Source of the DNA: an uncultured Prevotellaceae bacterium
Lineage (GTDB): Bacteria > Bacteroidota > Bacteroidia > Bacteroidales > Bacteroidaceae
DNA length: 57,159 nt
Direction: 5' to 3'
Assembly (NCBI GenBank): GCA_902769705.1
Contig: CACXPX010000038.1
Location: 1-57,159 of the forward strand
Shown here: piece by piece, positions 26,121-34,576 of the stretch
How positions within the stretch are numbered: position 1 is the first letter of the stretch
Layout of the letters: every line of letters begins with the position of its first letter
Program-made: the position numbers and the translations under genes
The notes under the pieces: model-generated
Databases searched by the model: none
What the model saw: only the letters and a program-made list of their open reading frames with translations
What the model was told of the DNA's origin: nothing

Positions 26121-26252
26121 ATGCCTTGTGGAATTACTTTAAAATGCAAGAAATGTGGTCACAAATGGGAAGTGTGGCTCGGACTGAATAAAGAAGAGAG
26201 TGCAAAGGTCAAGGAATGCCCTAACTGTGGTTCAGAGGAGAATCCTTCCTGA
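26121..26252 (+). CDS. 43-residue zinc-ribbon protein
   Basis: A short frame beginning MPCGITLKCKKCGHKWEVWL and ending with VKECPNCGSEENPS. Two CxxC pairs (Cys9/Cys12 and Cys33/Cys36) would form a zinc ribbon. It lies 46 bases after the zeta/SIS gene, on the same strand, with no promoter between, so it may be its third partner. Its function could be nucleic-acid or protein binding; that is inference. Confidence 0.68.
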   Translation: MPCGITLKCKKCGHKWEVWLGLNKEESAKVKECPNCGSEENPS

Positions 26253-26334
26253 CGGATATTTTATGTTTGAATGTTGACATCCCTCCACTTTCATACAATA
26301 AACCTTTTATTTCGTACAATTATGATACTGTATC

Positions 26335-26365
26335 TTTGATAGTTTCCTCCTATTCTATATCTTTG
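26335..26365 (+). promoter_or_regulatory. promoter of the OB-fold/leucine-rich-repeat gene
   Basis: TATCTTTG at 26358-26365 has TTTG at 26335-26338, 19 bases upstream. That TTTG is itself part of another TATCTTTG box (26331-26338), so tandem start sites are possible. Confidence 0.7.
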
Positions 26366-26418
26366 CAACAAATAAGCTTTATCTATCAATAATCAAACAG
26401 TAAATAACCCCCAAAGGA

Positions 26419-27063
26419 ATGGATCAGAACACGCCTCAGAACATACAGAATACCGAATCGGCCCCTGACATGAATACGCTTACATGTAAGGTGGAAAAGA
26501 TTGTTTTTCGTAATGAGAATAACAAATATACCGTCATGTCTGTCATAAGAGATGATGGACGGCATTTCCGTTTGCTGGGCAACATTGACAGTGTTAAGGA
26601 GAACGACGCCTTGAAGGCAACAGGTTCGTGGAATAAGGATGAGAAATACGGATGGCAGTTTAAGGCAGAGACGATAGAGATTCTGTCTGCCGATGCTGAG
26701 CGTGATGACCGAGAATACTTAGAGTGCAAGATTTGTGAAGTTCGGGTATTAAAAGCCGAGACAGGTTTCGCGTCTGCGAAGGCAAAATGCCCTGACAATA
26801 GTACAGTGAAACTAAGTGGACGTTTGGCCAATGTCGGTGTTGGCTCGATAATTAGGGCTTATGGAAAATGGATGCACAACGAGAATATCACGTATCGAAG
26901 TGGGAATATCAGAAAGAAAGCGAATCCGCCTATCTGGCAGAAGAAGAGTTTTCACAAATTGATTCGTCTGATCTTGTTATTCCCGATACGGTTACAACTA
27001 TTGCTGACCATGCATTCGAAGGATGCGAGGATCTTCTTTCTATCACCATTCCTGATTCTGTAA
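26419..27063 (+). CDS. RecD2-type OB-fold protein, 5' part of a frameshifted gene
   Basis: Residues about 19-90 match the N-terminal OB-fold of RecD2/YrrC-like helicases: VEKIVFRNENNKYTVMSV, RLLGNIDSVKENDALKATGSW and KYGWQFKAE. A second similar unit begins at about 100 (ECKICEVRVLKAETGFASA) and reaches RAYGKWMHNE near base 26886. The remaining 50 residues are foreign-looking and basic. The frame at 26868 continues sensibly with YHVSKWEYQKESESAYL, the kind of sequence expected after KWMHNE. I therefore think one protein is split by a one-base indel or programmed shift at about 26880-26890. No helicase motor domain is attached. Confidence 0.65.
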   Translation: MDQNTPQNIQNTESAPDMNTLTCKVEKIVFRNENNKYTVMSVIRDDGRHFRLLGNIDSVKENDALKATGSWNKDEKYGWQFKAETIEILSADAERDDREYLECKICEVRVLKAETGFASAKAKCPDNSTVKLSGRLANVGVGSIIRAYGKWMHNENITYRSGNIRKKANPPIWQKKSFHKLIRLILLFPIRLQLLLTMHSKDARIFFLSPFLIL

Positions 27064-27995
27064 CCAGCATTGGGGTGGGCGCATTCAATGGTTGTAAGCA
27101 ACTACATACGGTAAACCTTCCAAACTCCATTGAGGAAATAGATGAGCAAACTTTCTCTGGTTGTGAGAGTCTTGAGACCATTACCATTCCTGATTCTGTA
27201 ACCAGCATTGGGGTGGGTGCATTCAATGGTTGTAAGCAACTACATACAGCAATCCTTCCAAACTCCATTGAGGAAATAGATGAGCAAACTTTCTCTGGTT
27301 GTGAGAGTCTTGAGACCATCACCATTCCAGCTTCTGTAAACAGAATTTGCAAGAAAGCATTCGAAGGGTGCGTGAAATTGTCAACTATCAGCATTTCTAA
27401 AGCAATCGATAGTATAGACAAGACGGCGTTTAAAGGTTGTCCAAGTAATATTGTCTACAAAACCGAGGAAGTTGATTGGGAAGATATAACAATCATCGAT
27501 AAATATATCATCATATCAGAACCGTTTGGCGGAGAATTACACTGGTTTGACAAAAACGTGAATGCGTCTATGAATTCTCTTCTTCACGTTCTAAGTTCAA
27601 AGTTGCCCAAACTAATTGTTGAGTTTCGAATTAACTCAGCCCCTGTCATTCTGAATCCAGAGGTCTTGCACGACGGCATCACATTGCTCTCCGTGAAGGA
27701 TGATTTGAGTGGGTTTGTAAGTAGCCAGGAGGATTCGTCTTTCATTCTTGATACATTTGATAAAGGGGTTTCAGCTACGTCTAGATTGTTTATGCCTCGC
27801 GACATAACACCTTATATTGACTTTCTCTATGACAAGCAAGAGAAAGAACAATATCCAATTATTCCGGTAGAAGAATATATAGGAGGTTCAAAGGAGGAAG
27901 GTGCTTTGTTTACCATCATAGACAAAGATCAACCTTTTATTGTATGGGAAAATTTTAACAGGAGGGTCGGGCAAACGACAGTTCCTGCGCACTGA
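26868..27995 (+). CDS. BspA-type leucine-rich repeat protein, 3' part of the same gene
   Basis: From about residue 35 the protein has five BspA-type leucine-rich repeats of 23 residues, for example VTSIGVGAFNGCKQLHTVNL and IEEIDEQTFSGCESLETITI. Two 46-residue double repeats are nearly identical in DNA (about 27039-27170 and 27177-27308). A unique domain follows from about 195 to 375 (EPFGGELHWFDKNVNASMNSLLHVL, VLHDGITLLSVKDDLSGFV) that I do not recognise. No signal peptide is present, although classical BspA proteins are surface-exposed. The first 20 residues overlap the OB-fold frame; the natural start is probably the ATG at 26419 through a frameshift. Confidence 0.65.
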   Translation: MDAQREYHVSKWEYQKESESAYLAEEEFSQIDSSDLVIPDTVTTIADHAFEGCEDLLSITIPDSVTSIGVGAFNGCKQLHTVNLPNSIEEIDEQTFSGCESLETITIPDSVTSIGVGAFNGCKQLHTAILPNSIEEIDEQTFSGCESLETITIPASVNRICKKAFEGCVKLSTISISKAIDSIDKTAFKGCPSNIVYKTEEVDWEDITIIDKYIIISEPFGGELHWFDKNVNASMNSLLHVLSSKLPKLIVEFRINSAPVILNPEVLHDGITLLSVKDDLSGFVSSQEDSSFILDTFDKGVSATSRLFMPRDITPYIDFLYDKQEKEQYPIIPVEEYIGGSKEEGALFTIIDKDQPFIVWENFNRRVGQTTVPAH

Positions 27996-28113
27996 TGACT
28001 GTTCGGAGTTGTTTGGGGCAAAGCCTATGTTGCTTGTTCACAACAACTTCGAATCATGGTCTGCAAGATTAATTAGCAAGATAGAAACAAATGACAATAA
28101 TAAGGGCAATAAA

Positions 28114-28578
28114 ATGAAAGACAACAAAATGATTATCTATTTGTGGTACAAAGTAGATCCAGAAGAAATATTTGACTCGTATTTTGGAGAAATGGATGTT
28201 GATGAAGATGGTAACTATATTATGGAATACTTTGAAGGCTCTCGAGTTCTTTTAGCGGAGAGAAAGATTGTCGTAAAAGAAGACAATACGCTTGAAGCAG
28301 AAAGTAAATGTATCGTTGAAAGCATGTCAGATGACGAGTATGATGGCTTTGTCCGTAAAATAGAGCGCGAAGAACGAAGGAGATCTCATTCAACACCTGA
28401 CAGCAAGGATGATATTTACAAAGACCTGTGTCAACAAGCCGTTGATATGGTTGATATGATTGACCCCGATGAGTTTTCATATGCATTGGAGAATGATGAA
28501 ATTTATGTTGAGCTGCGCATTGACAATTCGGCAGTTTATTCCACAAGTATTTGCCCTTCGGATGATGATGAGCTTTGA
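28114..28578 (+). CDS. acidic protein of unknown function
   Basis: A soluble, strongly acidic protein of 154 residues from the ATG at 28114, beginning MKDNKMIIYLWYKVDPEEIF and ending CPSDDDEL. The frame is open further upstream, to about 27940, where it overlaps the end of the leucine-rich-repeat gene. The upstream part (KPMLLVHNNFESWSARLISKI) looks like real protein, so this may be the end of that same gene after a second frameshift at about 27960. I recognise no family. It precedes the helicase gene by 68 bases. Confidence 0.5.
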   Translation: MKDNKMIIYLWYKVDPEEIFDSYFGEMDVDEDGNYIMEYFEGSRVLLAERKIVVKEDNTLEAESKCIVESMSDDEYDGFVRKIEREERRRSHSTPDSKDDIYKDLCQQAVDMVDMIDPDEFSYALENDEIYVELRIDNSAVYSTSICPSDDDEL

Positions 28579-28646
28579 AAGATTTTTTGGAAGTAATATT
28601 ATTGATGATTCCTTAAACTAGTTCCCCATTCTAAATTGAACAAATT

Positions 28647-30482
28647 ATGCAGCAAGATATTGACAAATTTGATTTGACTTTAGACCTGATAAACAAGACC
28701 TCGGCCAATATATTCCTTACTGGTAAAGCTGGTACAGGAAAAACGACATTCCTTAATTATTTACGAGATAATTGTGGAAAGGCTTTTGCTGTCGCTGCGC
28801 CAACAGGAATTGCCGCCATCAATGCAAAAGGCGTGACTTTGCATTCTTTATTTCAACTTCCATTTTGCCCTTTTCTCCCCGACAAGATGAACGTTGGCTC
28901 TAAAATCAGTTTGGAAAAGGAGATATTATTACGTAAGCTGAAACTGCTCATCATCGATGAAGTGAGCATGCTCAGAGCTGATTTGCTCGATGCCATTGAC
29001 TATCGGTTGCGAAAAGTACGCAGGGATCCAGCTCCTTTTGGCGGGGTGCAGCTCTTGCTGATAGGCGATTTGTTTCAGTTGCCACCTGTAGCTGTCGCTG
29101 AAGAAGAGGAAGAGTTGAAAAAGTATTACGACTCCATGTTCTTCTTTGAAAGTAAGGCTTTGAAAAAGACTTTTTACATAACGGTTGAGTTGGACAAGGT
29201 CTTCCGTCAGGAAAACAAAGAATTTAAGGATATTCTTAACAGCGTGCGGGAAGGAATGGTGTCGAAGGCTCAATTGGATATGCTAAATCAGCGCTATATC
29301 CCCGATTTCGTGCCAGAGGAGGGTGTTCACTATGTCAGGCTCGTCACTCATAACAAGCAAGTGGATGAGATTAATCAAAAAGAGATGAATTACCTTGCCG
29401 GTGAGGAGCGTCGCTACGACGCTCAAATCACAGGGGTATTCCCAGAGACTTCTTTTCCAGTTGCACCTTCTCTTTCCTTGAAGGTTGGAGCCCATGTGAT
29501 GTTTTCAAAAAACAACACCGAAAAGGGATATTATAATGGCTTATTGGGTGTCGTTTCCGCATTGGGAGATGATGATGTAACCGTCAAACTTCAGGGTGGT
29601 GAAGAGATCAAGGTCCTTCCTGAAACGTGGGAAAATATAGAATATAAAGTCGTAGAAGTTGACCAAAGTGATGAGGAGGGGCAAACTAAAGCCGACAAAA
29701 AACACAAAAAAATAGAGCCTGAAGTCATTGGGAATTTTACACAGATTCCACTTAGATTGGCATGGGCCATCTCTGTCCATAAAAGCCAAGGGCTTACCTT
29801 CGATCGTGCCATCATAGATGTGAGTCGGAGTTTTGCAGCAGGGCAGACATATGTGGCATTAAGCCGTTGCCGAACTCTCGAAGGCATCGTGCTATCAAAC
29901 ACAATCGGCTGGAGAGCCATTAAGTGTGAGAGAATCGTGCAAGCTTTCTACAAAAAAGAATTAGAAGGGTTCCCTCTTACAGAGGAAAAAAATACCTACC
30001 TCAGGAATTTGGGCAATAATGCTCTGAGGTCGTTCTGCAATGTGTTGTTTGACATCATGACCCGGCTTAGTAAAGAGCGCTCCGATAGCAAACTTGAATT
30101 AAACAAGAGAGGTGATATTGTCGTCGATTGTGGCGCGGCAGCAACAGATGTTGTTTTGCCAGAGGGGGTAAAAGCAATCGGAATGTGGGCTTTCTATAAT
30201 TGCAAAGCGTTGACCTCTGTTATAATTCCAAATGGTGTGACAGGAATCGGTTATGAGGCTTTCCGTGATTGTCTGGCTTTAACCACAATCGAAATTCCAG
30301 CCAGTGTAACCTGCATTGAGGAAGGCGCCTTCCGCGGTTGTAATAACCTGCGCTCAATTATTGTTTCAAAGGACAATCCCTCATATAAGGATATTCGAGG
30401 GGCACTATTTACCAAAGACGGCAAAACCCTTTTACGATATCCTGCCGGGAAAGGGCATCCACAGGCTACAGCTGACCTTTAA
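28647..30482 (+). CDS. Pif1/RecD-like SF1 helicase with C-terminal leucine-rich repeats
   Basis: Residues about 8-450 are a superfamily 1B helicase of the Pif1/RecD2 type, with Walker A TGKAGTGKTTF (25-35), APTGIAAINAKGVTLHSLF (motif Ia), LLIIDEVSMLRADLLD (Walker B), IGDLFQLPPV (motif III), and VHKSQGLTFDRAI plus YVALSRCR (motifs V-VI). Residues about 495-605 are three or four BspA-type leucine-rich repeats (VKAIGMWAFYNCKALTSVII, VTGIGYEAFRDCLALTTIEI). Pif1 helicases unwind DNA 5'-3'; the repeats would offer a protein-binding surface. The combination is unusual and there is no signal peptide. A paralogue without repeats lies at 36779. Confidence 0.85.
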   Translation: MQQDIDKFDLTLDLINKTSANIFLTGKAGTGKTTFLNYLRDNCGKAFAVAAPTGIAAINAKGVTLHSLFQLPFCPFLPDKMNVGSKISLEKEILLRKLKLLIIDEVSMLRADLLDAIDYRLRKVRRDPAPFGGVQLLLIGDLFQLPPVAVAEEEEELKKYYDSMFFFESKALKKTFYITVELDKVFRQENKEFKDILNSVREGMVSKAQLDMLNQRYIPDFVPEEGVHYVRLVTHNKQVDEINQKEMNYLAGEERRYDAQITGVFPETSFPVAPSLSLKVGAHVMFSKNNTEKGYYNGLLGVVSALGDDDVTVKLQGGEEIKVLPETWENIEYKVVEVDQSDEEGQTKADKKHKKIEPEVIGNFTQIPLRLAWAISVHKSQGLTFDRAIIDVSRSFAAGQTYVALSRCRTLEGIVLSNTIGWRAIKCERIVQAFYKKELEGFPLTEEKNTYLRNLGNNALRSFCNVLFDIMTRLSKERSDSKLELNKRGDIVVDCGAAATDVVLPEGVKAIGMWAFYNCKALTSVIIPNGVTGIGYEAFRDCLALTTIEIPASVTCIEEGAFRGCNNLRSIIVSKDNPSYKDIRGALFTKDGKTLLRYPAGKGHPQATADL

Positions 30483-30561
30483 TCTGAGTTGGTTATTATC
30501 CATTCGATGTGACTCCCTACAAATAATCAATAAAAAATATCAATATTTCATTTTAAAATTG

Positions 30562-30569
30562 TATATTTG
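30562..30569 (+). promoter_or_regulatory. -7 box of the leucine-rich-repeat gene
   Basis: TATATTTG, 20 bases before the ATG at 30589. The upstream box is poor. Confidence 0.55.
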
Positions 30570-30588
30570 CGGAATAAATTCAATTATT

Positions 30589-32442
30589 ATGGTTATAGGT
30601 GTTCTTCAATTAAGCGATGACGGTAAAACGTTAGAAGGAGTTTTGGATAGGTCTGCTGAAAGTATTACTATTCCAAATTCCGTTACGAAAATTTGTGGTC
30701 TTGTCTTCTCTGGTTGTACCTCCCTTAAAAGCATTGATATTCCAGACTCCGTGACGAAAATCGGCTGGAGTGCCTTCTTTGGTTGTACCTCCCTTGAAAG
30801 CATTGATATTCCAGACTCCGTGACGAAAATCGAAGGTGATGCCTTCTTTGGTTGTACCTCCCTTAAAAGCATAGTTATTCCAAGGACTGTGACGGAAATC
30901 GGATTTAAATCCTCTCAAGGTGGTGGTGCCTTCTTTGGTTGTACCTCCCTTGAAAGCGTTGATATTCCAGACTCCGTGACGGAAATCGGTGATGGTGCCT
31001 TCTCTGGTTGTACCTCCCTTGAAAGCATTGATATTCCAGACTCCGTGACAAGAATTGGCGATAATGCTTTCAATGGTTGCATTTCACTTAAAAACGTTGT
31101 TATATCGAACTCCGTGACGGAAATCAGTGGTGGTGCCTTCTCTGGTTGTACCTCCCTTGAAAGCGTTGATATTCCAGACTCCGTGACGGAAATCGGTGAT
31201 GGTGCCTTCTCCGGTTGTACCTCCCTTAAAAGCATTGATATTCCAGACTCCGTGACGGGAATCGGATATAAAGCCTTTCAAGGTTGTTCCTCGTTAAAGA
31301 GTATTGATATTCCAAACTCCGTGACGGGAATCGGTGATGAGGCCTTCTCTGGTTGTATTTCCCTTGAAAGCATTGATATTCCAGACTCAGTGACAAGAAT
31401 TGGCGATAATGCTTTCCACTATACTAAATGGTTTGAGAACCAGCTAGATGGAACAATATACATCAAAAGATTGTTATATAAATTCAAAGGAGAGGTCAGG
31501 CAGAATCCTATAACAATAAGGGAAGGTGTTATTGCTATTTGTAATGGTGCCTTCTCTGGTTGCACCACCCTTAAAAATGTTGTCATACCAGACTCCGTTA
31601 CGAATATTGGTAATGGTGCCTTCTCTGGTTGTACCTCCCTTGAAAGCATTGATATTCCAAACTCCGTGACGGTAATCGGCCGGGATGCCTTCGGTGGTTG
31701 CATTTCACTTAAAAGTCTTAAACTGCCTTATTCCATGAAGGAGATTATAAGCTGTGCTTTCGAAGGTGACACCTATCCTGGATGCATAGTTATTCCAGAC
31801 TCTGTAACGAAAATAGGATCTGGAGCATTCCAAAGATGTTCTTCTCTTAAAAGAATTGATATTCCAGACTCCGTGACGGAAATCGGTCAGGATGCCTTCA
31901 ATGGTTGCATTTCACTTAAAAGCATTGTTATACCAAATTCCTTGAAAGAAATTGATGTCAGAGCATTTTTGGATTGTTCCTCCCTTGAAAGTATAGATAT
32001 ACCTAAATCTGTAACGAAAATTTGGGGTAGTGCGTTCTCAGGTTGTACCTCCCTTAAAAGCATAGTTATTCCAAGCACTGTGACGACAATCGGATTTAAT
32101 GCCTTTCAAGGTTGTTCCTCGTTAAAGAGTATTGATATTCCAAACTCCGTGACGGAAATTAGAAGATATGCTTTTGCTAATTGTTCTTCTTTGAAAAAAG
32201 TAGTGCTACCTAATTCGGAAGATTATTCCATAAAAGGATCTGTCCTCGAAGGTTGTACATCATTAAAGTCCATCCACTCTGCAGCAGTTAATATAAATAA
32301 CATTGTTATTGATGAAGAAGCATTTGATGGATTTAATATAGATGAATGTACATTGTATATTCCCTCTGGGACACGTTGGGCCTATAGGCACCACCCAGGA
32401 TTTGGGAAATTTAAAAATATTGAAATAGAAAAGAAATCTTGA
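30589..32442 (+). CDS. cytosolic-looking BspA-type leucine-rich repeat protein
   Basis: A 617-residue protein made of about 22 BspA-type repeats of 23 residues, consensus IDIPDSVTxIGxxAFxGCTS. A non-repeat island of about 45 residues after repeat 11 (HYTKWFENQLDGTIYIKRLL) and a C-terminal cap (ECTLYIPSGTRWAYRHHPGF) are also standard for the family. The N-terminus, MVIGVLQLSDDGKTLEGVL, is not a signal peptide. Most DNA units of 69 bases are near-identical, so the gene can gain or lose repeats by recombination. I use the ATG at 30589; the frame upstream is out of phase with any homology. Family proteins bind host or partner proteins; here the partner may be cytosolic. Confidence 0.82.
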   Translation: MVIGVLQLSDDGKTLEGVLDRSAESITIPNSVTKICGLVFSGCTSLKSIDIPDSVTKIGWSAFFGCTSLESIDIPDSVTKIEGDAFFGCTSLKSIVIPRTVTEIGFKSSQGGGAFFGCTSLESVDIPDSVTEIGDGAFSGCTSLESIDIPDSVTRIGDNAFNGCISLKNVVISNSVTEISGGAFSGCTSLESVDIPDSVTEIGDGAFSGCTSLKSIDIPDSVTGIGYKAFQGCSSLKSIDIPNSVTGIGDEAFSGCISLESIDIPDSVTRIGDNAFHYTKWFENQLDGTIYIKRLLYKFKGEVRQNPITIREGVIAICNGAFSGCTTLKNVVIPDSVTNIGNGAFSGCTSLESIDIPNSVTVIGRDAFGGCISLKSLKLPYSMKEIISCAFEGDTYPGCIVIPDSVTKIGSGAFQRCSSLKRIDIPDSVTEIGQDAFNGCISLKSIVIPNSLKEIDVRAFLDCSSLESIDIPKSVTKIWGSAFSGCTSLKSIVIPSTVTTIGFNAFQGCSSLKSIDIPNSVTEIRRYAFANCSSLKKVVLPNSEDYSIKGSVLEGCTSLKSIHSAAVNINNIVIDEEAFDGFNIDECTLYIPSGTRWAYRHHPGFGKFKNIEIEKKS

Positions 32443-32538
32443 AGTCAACTACTAATTGGTCAATGATTAATTACTTCCGAGGTAAAGTTCATTCTTTTAA
32501 AAACGATTTCCCTCGAATTATAAATATTAAAAAGATAT

Positions 32539-32709
32539 ATGAACTACGAAGCTTTAAAAGGATCTATTAACGAAGTGTTGGCACAAACCCGCCTTAAACA
32601 TGTCACGAATTCACATGTCACATTCAGAGTGGAGTACTATGCTATCAAAGAAAATGGAGAATGTGTACAGTCTGCCTCAAGTAGCATTTTTGAAGACATG
32701 AAATGGTGA
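32539..32709 (+). CDS. unknown short protein, 5' part of a probably frameshifted gene
   Basis: A 56-residue frame, MNYEALKGSINEVLAQTRLK to FEDMKW. The frame that opens at 32702 continues with NGEGEIDKYFVSNDG and runs to 33085, so the two look like one protein broken by a one-base insertion at about 32701. I do not recognise the family. Confidence 0.5.
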   Translation: MNYEALKGSINEVLAQTRLKHVTNSHVTFRVEYYAIKENGECVQSASSSIFEDMKW

Positions 32710-32731
32710 AGGTGAAATAGATAAGTACTTT

Positions 32732-33085
32732 GTGTCAAATGATGGTTTGATTAGTAACAACTTAGTTTTTGATGATCTAAAGATAAAAACTAATAGAATA
32801 GAATCTAAAGAAGGCATAGTTTTATATTCGGCTAAGAGCAGTCAGCCAGAGGAAATTATGCTTGAATTAGATAAAGTCCTTCCTTGGCTTCATGGCTGTC
32901 GAACAAAAGAGGAAGCTGACATGCTTATTGAGATTAAGGGTAAAAATATAGAAGATGAGAAGGACGGTCGTAGGGATATGGTGGAGGTGCTGATGACGGA
33001 GATATCCCGACTGAAGGAAGCTTTATCAGACTACGAAAAGAAAATTGAAGAAATTAAATCAATTCTTCTTAGGAATGAAAGCTAA
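32732..33085 (+). CDS. unknown coiled-coil protein, 3' part of the same gene
   Basis: A 117-residue frame starting at a GTG, open back to 32702. Its last 45 residues (VEVLMTEISRLKEALSDYEK and after) form a coiled coil. The middle has PEEIMLELDKVLPWLHGCRT. I recognise no family. It is convergent with the primase paralogue, whose stop is 41 bases away. Because no ATG is present at the start, it is probably the tail of the gene beginning at 32539. Confidence 0.5.
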   Translation: MSNDGLISNNLVFDDLKIKTNRIESKEGIVLYSAKSSQPEEIMLELDKVLPWLHGCRTKEEADMLIEIKGKNIEDEKDGRRDMVEVLMTEISRLKEALSDYEKKIEEIKSILLRNES

Positions 33086-33125
33086 CTACTTTATCATGAA
33101 AGGAAATTAGATAGCCCATGAACTA

Positions 33126-34418
33126 TTATTTGAAAATCTCTAACAACTTGTATAAGATTGTTAGGTCGATACCTGTCTTTTCTGCACATCTATGCAAATA
33201 GACGACTTGCTGAACAGGATTCTGGATAAACGAGATTTCCTCCAATATAGCTGACAGCTGCTGAGAGTAGATTACAGGAGGTTCTTCAGGAAGAAGCATA
33301 TTCTCAATCTGATAGGAAATGGCATCCTGTGTGTTCTGAGTCAGATAACTCAGGAATTCTTCTTGTCCCTTTTCCTTAATATAACTATCGGGATCATGTC
33401 CGTCTTCTAAGATTACCACACTTACGTTCATTCCACTCTGGAGAAGCAGTTTTGAAGAACGCTCAATTGCATGCTGTCCAGCCTCGTCGCCATCGTAGAT
33501 TACAACAATATTCTTCGTGAAGCGACGTAACAAATCTACCTGATATTGACTTAGAATGGTACCAGAGTTGGCGACAACATTATGGATGCCAACTTGGTAC
33601 ATGGCAATAACGTCAAAATATCCTTCTACTAAATAGACCAGATCCTTTTCTCGTATTGCTTCTTTCGCTTGCCAAATACCATACAGTTCGTGTCCTTTAT
33701 GGAAAATCTCCGATTCTTTGGAATTGATGTATTTTTGGTCAATACCCTTTGTCCCTGCAACTATTTTACGGCCTCCAAAAGCGACAATGCGTCCTGAAGA
33801 GTCTATCCACGGGAAAATCAGTCGGTCGTAGAATCTGTCAGCAAGTTCTCCCCTTTTGTTTTTATAAGAAAGTCCGATGACTATCAAATTCGCTTCAGAG
33901 AAACCTTTTGAGACTGCAGTCCTGGAAAAAGCCTGATACTGGTGGGCATACCCAAGCCGGAATGTTTTGGCAGTTTCTTCTGAGATGCCACGGCACTTAA
34001 GATACTTACGGCATAATGTTTCTCCTTCATTCTCAAGTGCTGCAGAGTAATACTTGGCAGCATAATCGTTCAGGATATATAATGACTCACGTTTCTTTTG
34101 CGCCTTACGTTCCTTGTCCAATAGCTGTTGCTCGGTTACCTCAATACCAAATCTTTCTCCAAGCCATTTAATAGCCTCAGGATAAGAGAGCCCTTGCTTT
34201 TTCTGTAAGAAAGAAATGACATCACCGCCTTCACCACACCCAAAGCAATGCCATGTACCTTTTTGTGGCCAAACGTAAAACGAAGGCGTATCTTCATGAT
34301 GAAAAGGACAAAGGCCCTTGTATGACTGTCCGGACCTTCTAAGTTCTACGAACTCAGCAACAACATCTTTCACATTAGAGGCTGCAATCACTTTGTCTAT
34401 GGTCGATCTGTCTATCAC
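33126..34418 (-). CDS. short DnaG-type primase paralogue
   Basis: Predicted DNA primase. Residues about 30-65 are the CHC2 zinc-binding domain (CPFHHEDTPSFYVWPQKG, then WHCFGCGEGGD). The RNA-polymerase core covers about 110-330 with RFYDRLIFPWIDSSGRIVAFGGR, and the TOPRIM metal site is VEGYFDVIAMYQVG and IVVIYDGDEAG. At 430 residues it is shorter than a housekeeping DnaG (about 600-660): the C-terminal helicase-binding domain is missing or reduced to about 70 residues. The start is GTG at 34418. AT-rich composition and place suggest an acquired copy. It may prime replication of an element or act with the nearby helicases. Confidence 0.88.
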   Translation of the reverse strand: MIDRSTIDKVIAASNVKDVVAEFVELRRSGQSYKGLCPFHHEDTPSFYVWPQKGTWHCFGCGEGGDVISFLQKKQGLSYPEAIKWLGERFGIEVTEQQLLDKERKAQKKRESLYILNDYAAKYYSAALENEGETLCRKYLKCRGISEETAKTFRLGYAHQYQAFSRTAVSKGFSEANLIVIGLSYKNKRGELADRFYDRLIFPWIDSSGRIVAFGGRKIVAGTKGIDQKYINSKESEIFHKGHELYGIWQAKEAIREKDLVYLVEGYFDVIAMYQVGIHNVVANSGTILSQYQVDLLRRFTKNIVVIYDGDEAGQHAIERSSKLLLQSGMNVSVVILEDGHDPDSYIKEKGQEEFLSYLTQNTQDAISYQIENMLLPEEPPVIYSQQLSAILEEISFIQNPVQQVVYLHRCAEKTGIDLTILYKLLEIFK

Positions 34419-34576
34419 TTTAGATGGTATTGATTTCCCTGTTTACATATGACAATAATAGAAAAGTCTTGGTGTCAGTCCTGAATCAATAAGCAATGTG
34501 AAGTTATTGTAATTTGACAAACTCCAATGGGAATATGTCTCATCCCAGTTAAAACTTTGAGTAAAAAGTGAAATGA

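Noticed and set aside
30606-32078. Antisense repeated open frames in the leucine-rich-repeat gene
   Set aside because: They are produced by the 69-base period on the opposite strand and contain no family signature.
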